Source of the DNA: Rhizomys pruinosus
Lineage: Eukaryota; Chordata; Mammalia; Rodentia; Spalacidae
Length of the DNA: 64,000 nt
Reading direction: 5' to 3'
NCBI GenBank assembly: GCA_009823505.1
Contig: VZQC01004530.1
Span: 1,985,623 to 2,049,622 of the forward strand
This document shows, one piece after another, positions 62,183 to 64,000 of this stretch. The notes below the pieces were generated by a model, which saw only the letters and a list, made by a program, of their open reading frames with translations, was not told the origin of the DNA and ran no database searches. A program made the translations under genes and the position numbers. Each line of letters opens with the position of its first letter. The first letter of the stretch is position 1.

Positions 62183-62538
62183 AATCATGACTAATTCCTT
62201 GGTCAGTTCTTAGACATTCTTTAATACATAATGCAGGTAAGAAATAAAAAGAAAAAAAACAGTCTCAAGAGGCCATATTTAGTCTCATAAAGATTTGCAC
62301 AGAAAGGGACCAAGAAGGAGAGGGTAGGAACGTTTTCTTGGCTAAATCTGCATTTCAGTTACTGGAAATTTGGACTTAAAGGAGAGAAACTACATACAAG
62401 AGCAGCTCCCAGTGTAGGGAAACTTGGAGGATCAGCCATGGGAAGGATGAATGTTAGAGCTCATGCCACTATTTGGTATGACTATGAACACAACGTAAAG
62501 GCTGTGAGTATAAATTTCTGATTTACATTTCCAACTTA

Positions 62539-62826
62539 GAGATAAACAGCAATTTTTTTTTTTTTTTTTTTTCAGACAGGGTCTTCCTATAGCCACGGCT
62601 GGCCTGGAACTCACTCTGTAGACCAGGCTGGTCTTGAACTCACGGAGATCTGCCTGCCCCTGCCTCCCAAGTGCTAGGATTAAAGGTGTGTGCCACCATG
62701 CCCAGCTTAAAGAAGGTTCTTAACTGCCATGTGGGTGCTGGTAATCAAACCCGGTCCTCTGCAAGAGCAGTTGGTGCTCTTAACTGCTGAGCCATCTCTC
62801 CAGCCCCGAGATAAACAGCAATTTTT
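62539..62826 (-). repeat. Full-length composite B3-head/B1 SINE with 19-bp TSD
   Basis: The TSD gagataaacagcaattttt occurs at 62539-62557 and 62808-62826. Between lie a T run, a minus-strand B1 and then a B3 head ending ctctccagcccc, with nothing else. The whole composite therefore inserted as one unit. Confidence 0.92.
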
Positions 62827-62857
62827 GTGTCTGCCGTGTTGATTGAAAGTTGTAAAT

Positions 62858-62922
62858 GTCGTACTAGGGAGATGGTTTACTTAGTAAAGTACTTGCTCTG
62901 AAAGCATAAGAATCCATGTTTC
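62858..62922 (+). repeat. Old tRNA-type SINE head
   Basis: gggagatggtttacttagta ... aaagcataag resembles an ID/B2-type head; its continuation (B1 at 63361) is separated by the insert below. Confidence 0.5.
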
Positions 62923-63358
62923 GGATTCTGCTGTCTCTACACCCTCAGTGCTGGGAGTGTGCCACCATGCTCAGTTTATGAGACTGCCGAGGCCCAGAAC
63001 GTCGAACAGGAGCAGTATCGCACTGAGGTTGGAATTGGGAGTGGAGGAATCCCAGCAGCTGTGTTTTACAGCCAGCAGCCTTGGCCTCCAATGAGGTGTA
63101 TGCATGCGCCTTGCCGGGCTCTTGAGTTTTGAGAACTGGGATGCAGTTTGAGGTGGCAGCAACCCAGGAGGAGGCTATATTCTCAGGATGATCCAATACC
63201 TGCTATCAACTCAGGATTCTGACAGCAGCTTCCATCATTGGTCCAGGGTTGCGTCTGACGGCGGCTCATTTGGAGCCTTCACCAACCTGTCCAGGAGCTT
63301 CTATGGCTTTTAATACGTGTTTGCTTACAATTAAAAAAAAAAAAAGAATCCATGTTTC
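62908..63358 (+). mobile_element. Retroposed insert of unknown origin with poly-A and TSD
   Basis: aagaatccatgtttc flanks the insert at 62908-62922 and 63344-63358. The insert ends in an ATTAAA-type signal and an A tract (63332-63345). Its body (about 410 bp, GC-richer) is not a SINE or L1 I recognise; it may be a processed copy of a cellular transcript. No clear protein. Confidence 0.7.
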
Positions 63359-63360
63359 AG

Positions 63361-63515
63361 GCCAGGATGGTGGTGCACGCCTTTAATCCTAGCACTTGAG
63401 AGGCAGATGCAGGTGGATCTCTGTGAGTTCAAGGCCAGCCTTGTCTACAGAGTGAGTTCTAGGCCAGCTGGGGCTACAGGGAAACCCTGTCTCAAAAAGA
63501 CCAAATTAAAAAAAA
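63361..63515 (+). repeat. B1 SINE
   Basis: gccaggatggtggtgcacgc to gtctcaaaaagacc. Confidence 0.88.
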
Positions 63516-63519
63516 AGGG

Positions 63520-63775
63520 GGGGGGGCTGGAGAGATGGCCTAGCGGTTAAGAGCGCCGACCGCTCTTGCAGAGGACCCGGGTTCGATCTCCAGCACCCAC
63601 ATGACGGCTGAGAACCATCCGAAACTCCAATTCCAGGAGAACTCCAGTTCTAGGGGGAATCCGACACCCTCTTCTGACCTCCGCGGCATTGCACGACACG
63701 GGTGCACAAACCTGCATGCAGACAGTACATTCATACACACACAGAAATAAATAAAATTAAATAAAAAAAAGAAAG
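63520..63775 (+). repeat. B3 SINE, young form
   Basis: ggggctggagagatggcct to acagaaataaataaaatt; CpG-rich, nearly intact. Confidence 0.92.
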
Positions 63776-63839
63776 TAAATCACCTTTAAAAAAAAAAAAG
63801 AAGGCTGGGCATGGTGGTGCTCGCCTTTCTTTTTCTTTC

Positions 63840-64000
63840 TTTCTTTTTTTTTTTTAAGCCAATGTTTTATTGAAGCTCTGTGCATTTCATACAAATCAAA
63901 TCTAGACCTGTGCCCCCCTCCCTGCCCCCCCACCCCACCAGAGCTCATGTATTCTGCCAAATATGTTTTTCATCTTTTTCTCAGTTTCTCTCAAAATTCT
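63840..64000 (-). repeat. Dispersed repeat end, runs off the window
   Basis: T run followed by taagccaatgttttattg and ccaccccaccagagctcatg; same family as 55735 and 16201. Confidence 0.5.

Overview
The window is nuclear DNA from a muroid (mouse-like) rodent. It is dense with the rodent SINEs B1 (7SL-derived) and B3/B2 (tRNA-derived), with B4, L1 fragments and rodent-type LTR elements, in AT-rich intronic sequence. The youngest SINE is a B3 form with an internal duplication. It does not match the mouse or rat consensus as I remember them, so the source is probably another muroid (cricetid, gerbil or spiny-mouse type); the exact species cannot be read from the sequence.

The only cellular gene I can support is a complete nine-exon cytochrome P450 of subfamily 2C on the + strand (23449-61638). 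The exon lengths are 168, 163, 150, 161, 177, 142, 188, 142 and 182 bp, all introns are GT-AG, and the joined frame is open for 490 codons plus a stop, the usual CYP2C length. The signal anchor, proline hinge, C-helix WxxxR, I-helix AGTETT, K-helix ExxR and haem-thiolate Cys435 are all present. I do not assign an ortholog name.

Layout: 1-8530 is an old + strand class I endogenous retrovirus, heavily deleted, into whose env a second, minus-strand provirus with a tRNA-Gln-type primer-binding site has inserted (about 1279-7507). 8530-13450 holds LTR fragments and SINEs. 13700-17960 is LINE-1 debris. 18000-23400 is SINE-rich upstream sequence with one solo LTR. From 23449 onward the window is the CYP2C gene and its introns, followed by a 3'UTR carrying a B1 insertion and then more SINEs and one retroposed insert.

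The most striking structure is a large inverted repeat: about 24400-28682 is repeated in reverse complement at about 29698-33935 around a spacer of about 1 kb. The right arm carries functional exons 2 and 3. The left arm, inside intron 1, carries identical antisense copies of both. Part of the left arm shows an indel pattern like uncorrected long reads, and a lone N lies at its outer edge, so an assembly artefact must be excluded before any biology is inferred. Other points of note are a perfect 21-bp hairpin about 120 bp upstream of the start codon, a 47-bp tandem duplication that replaced the CYP2C C-terminus, and a recurrent composite B3-head/B1 SINE. I found no RNA genes, CRISPR arrays or prokaryote-type systems.
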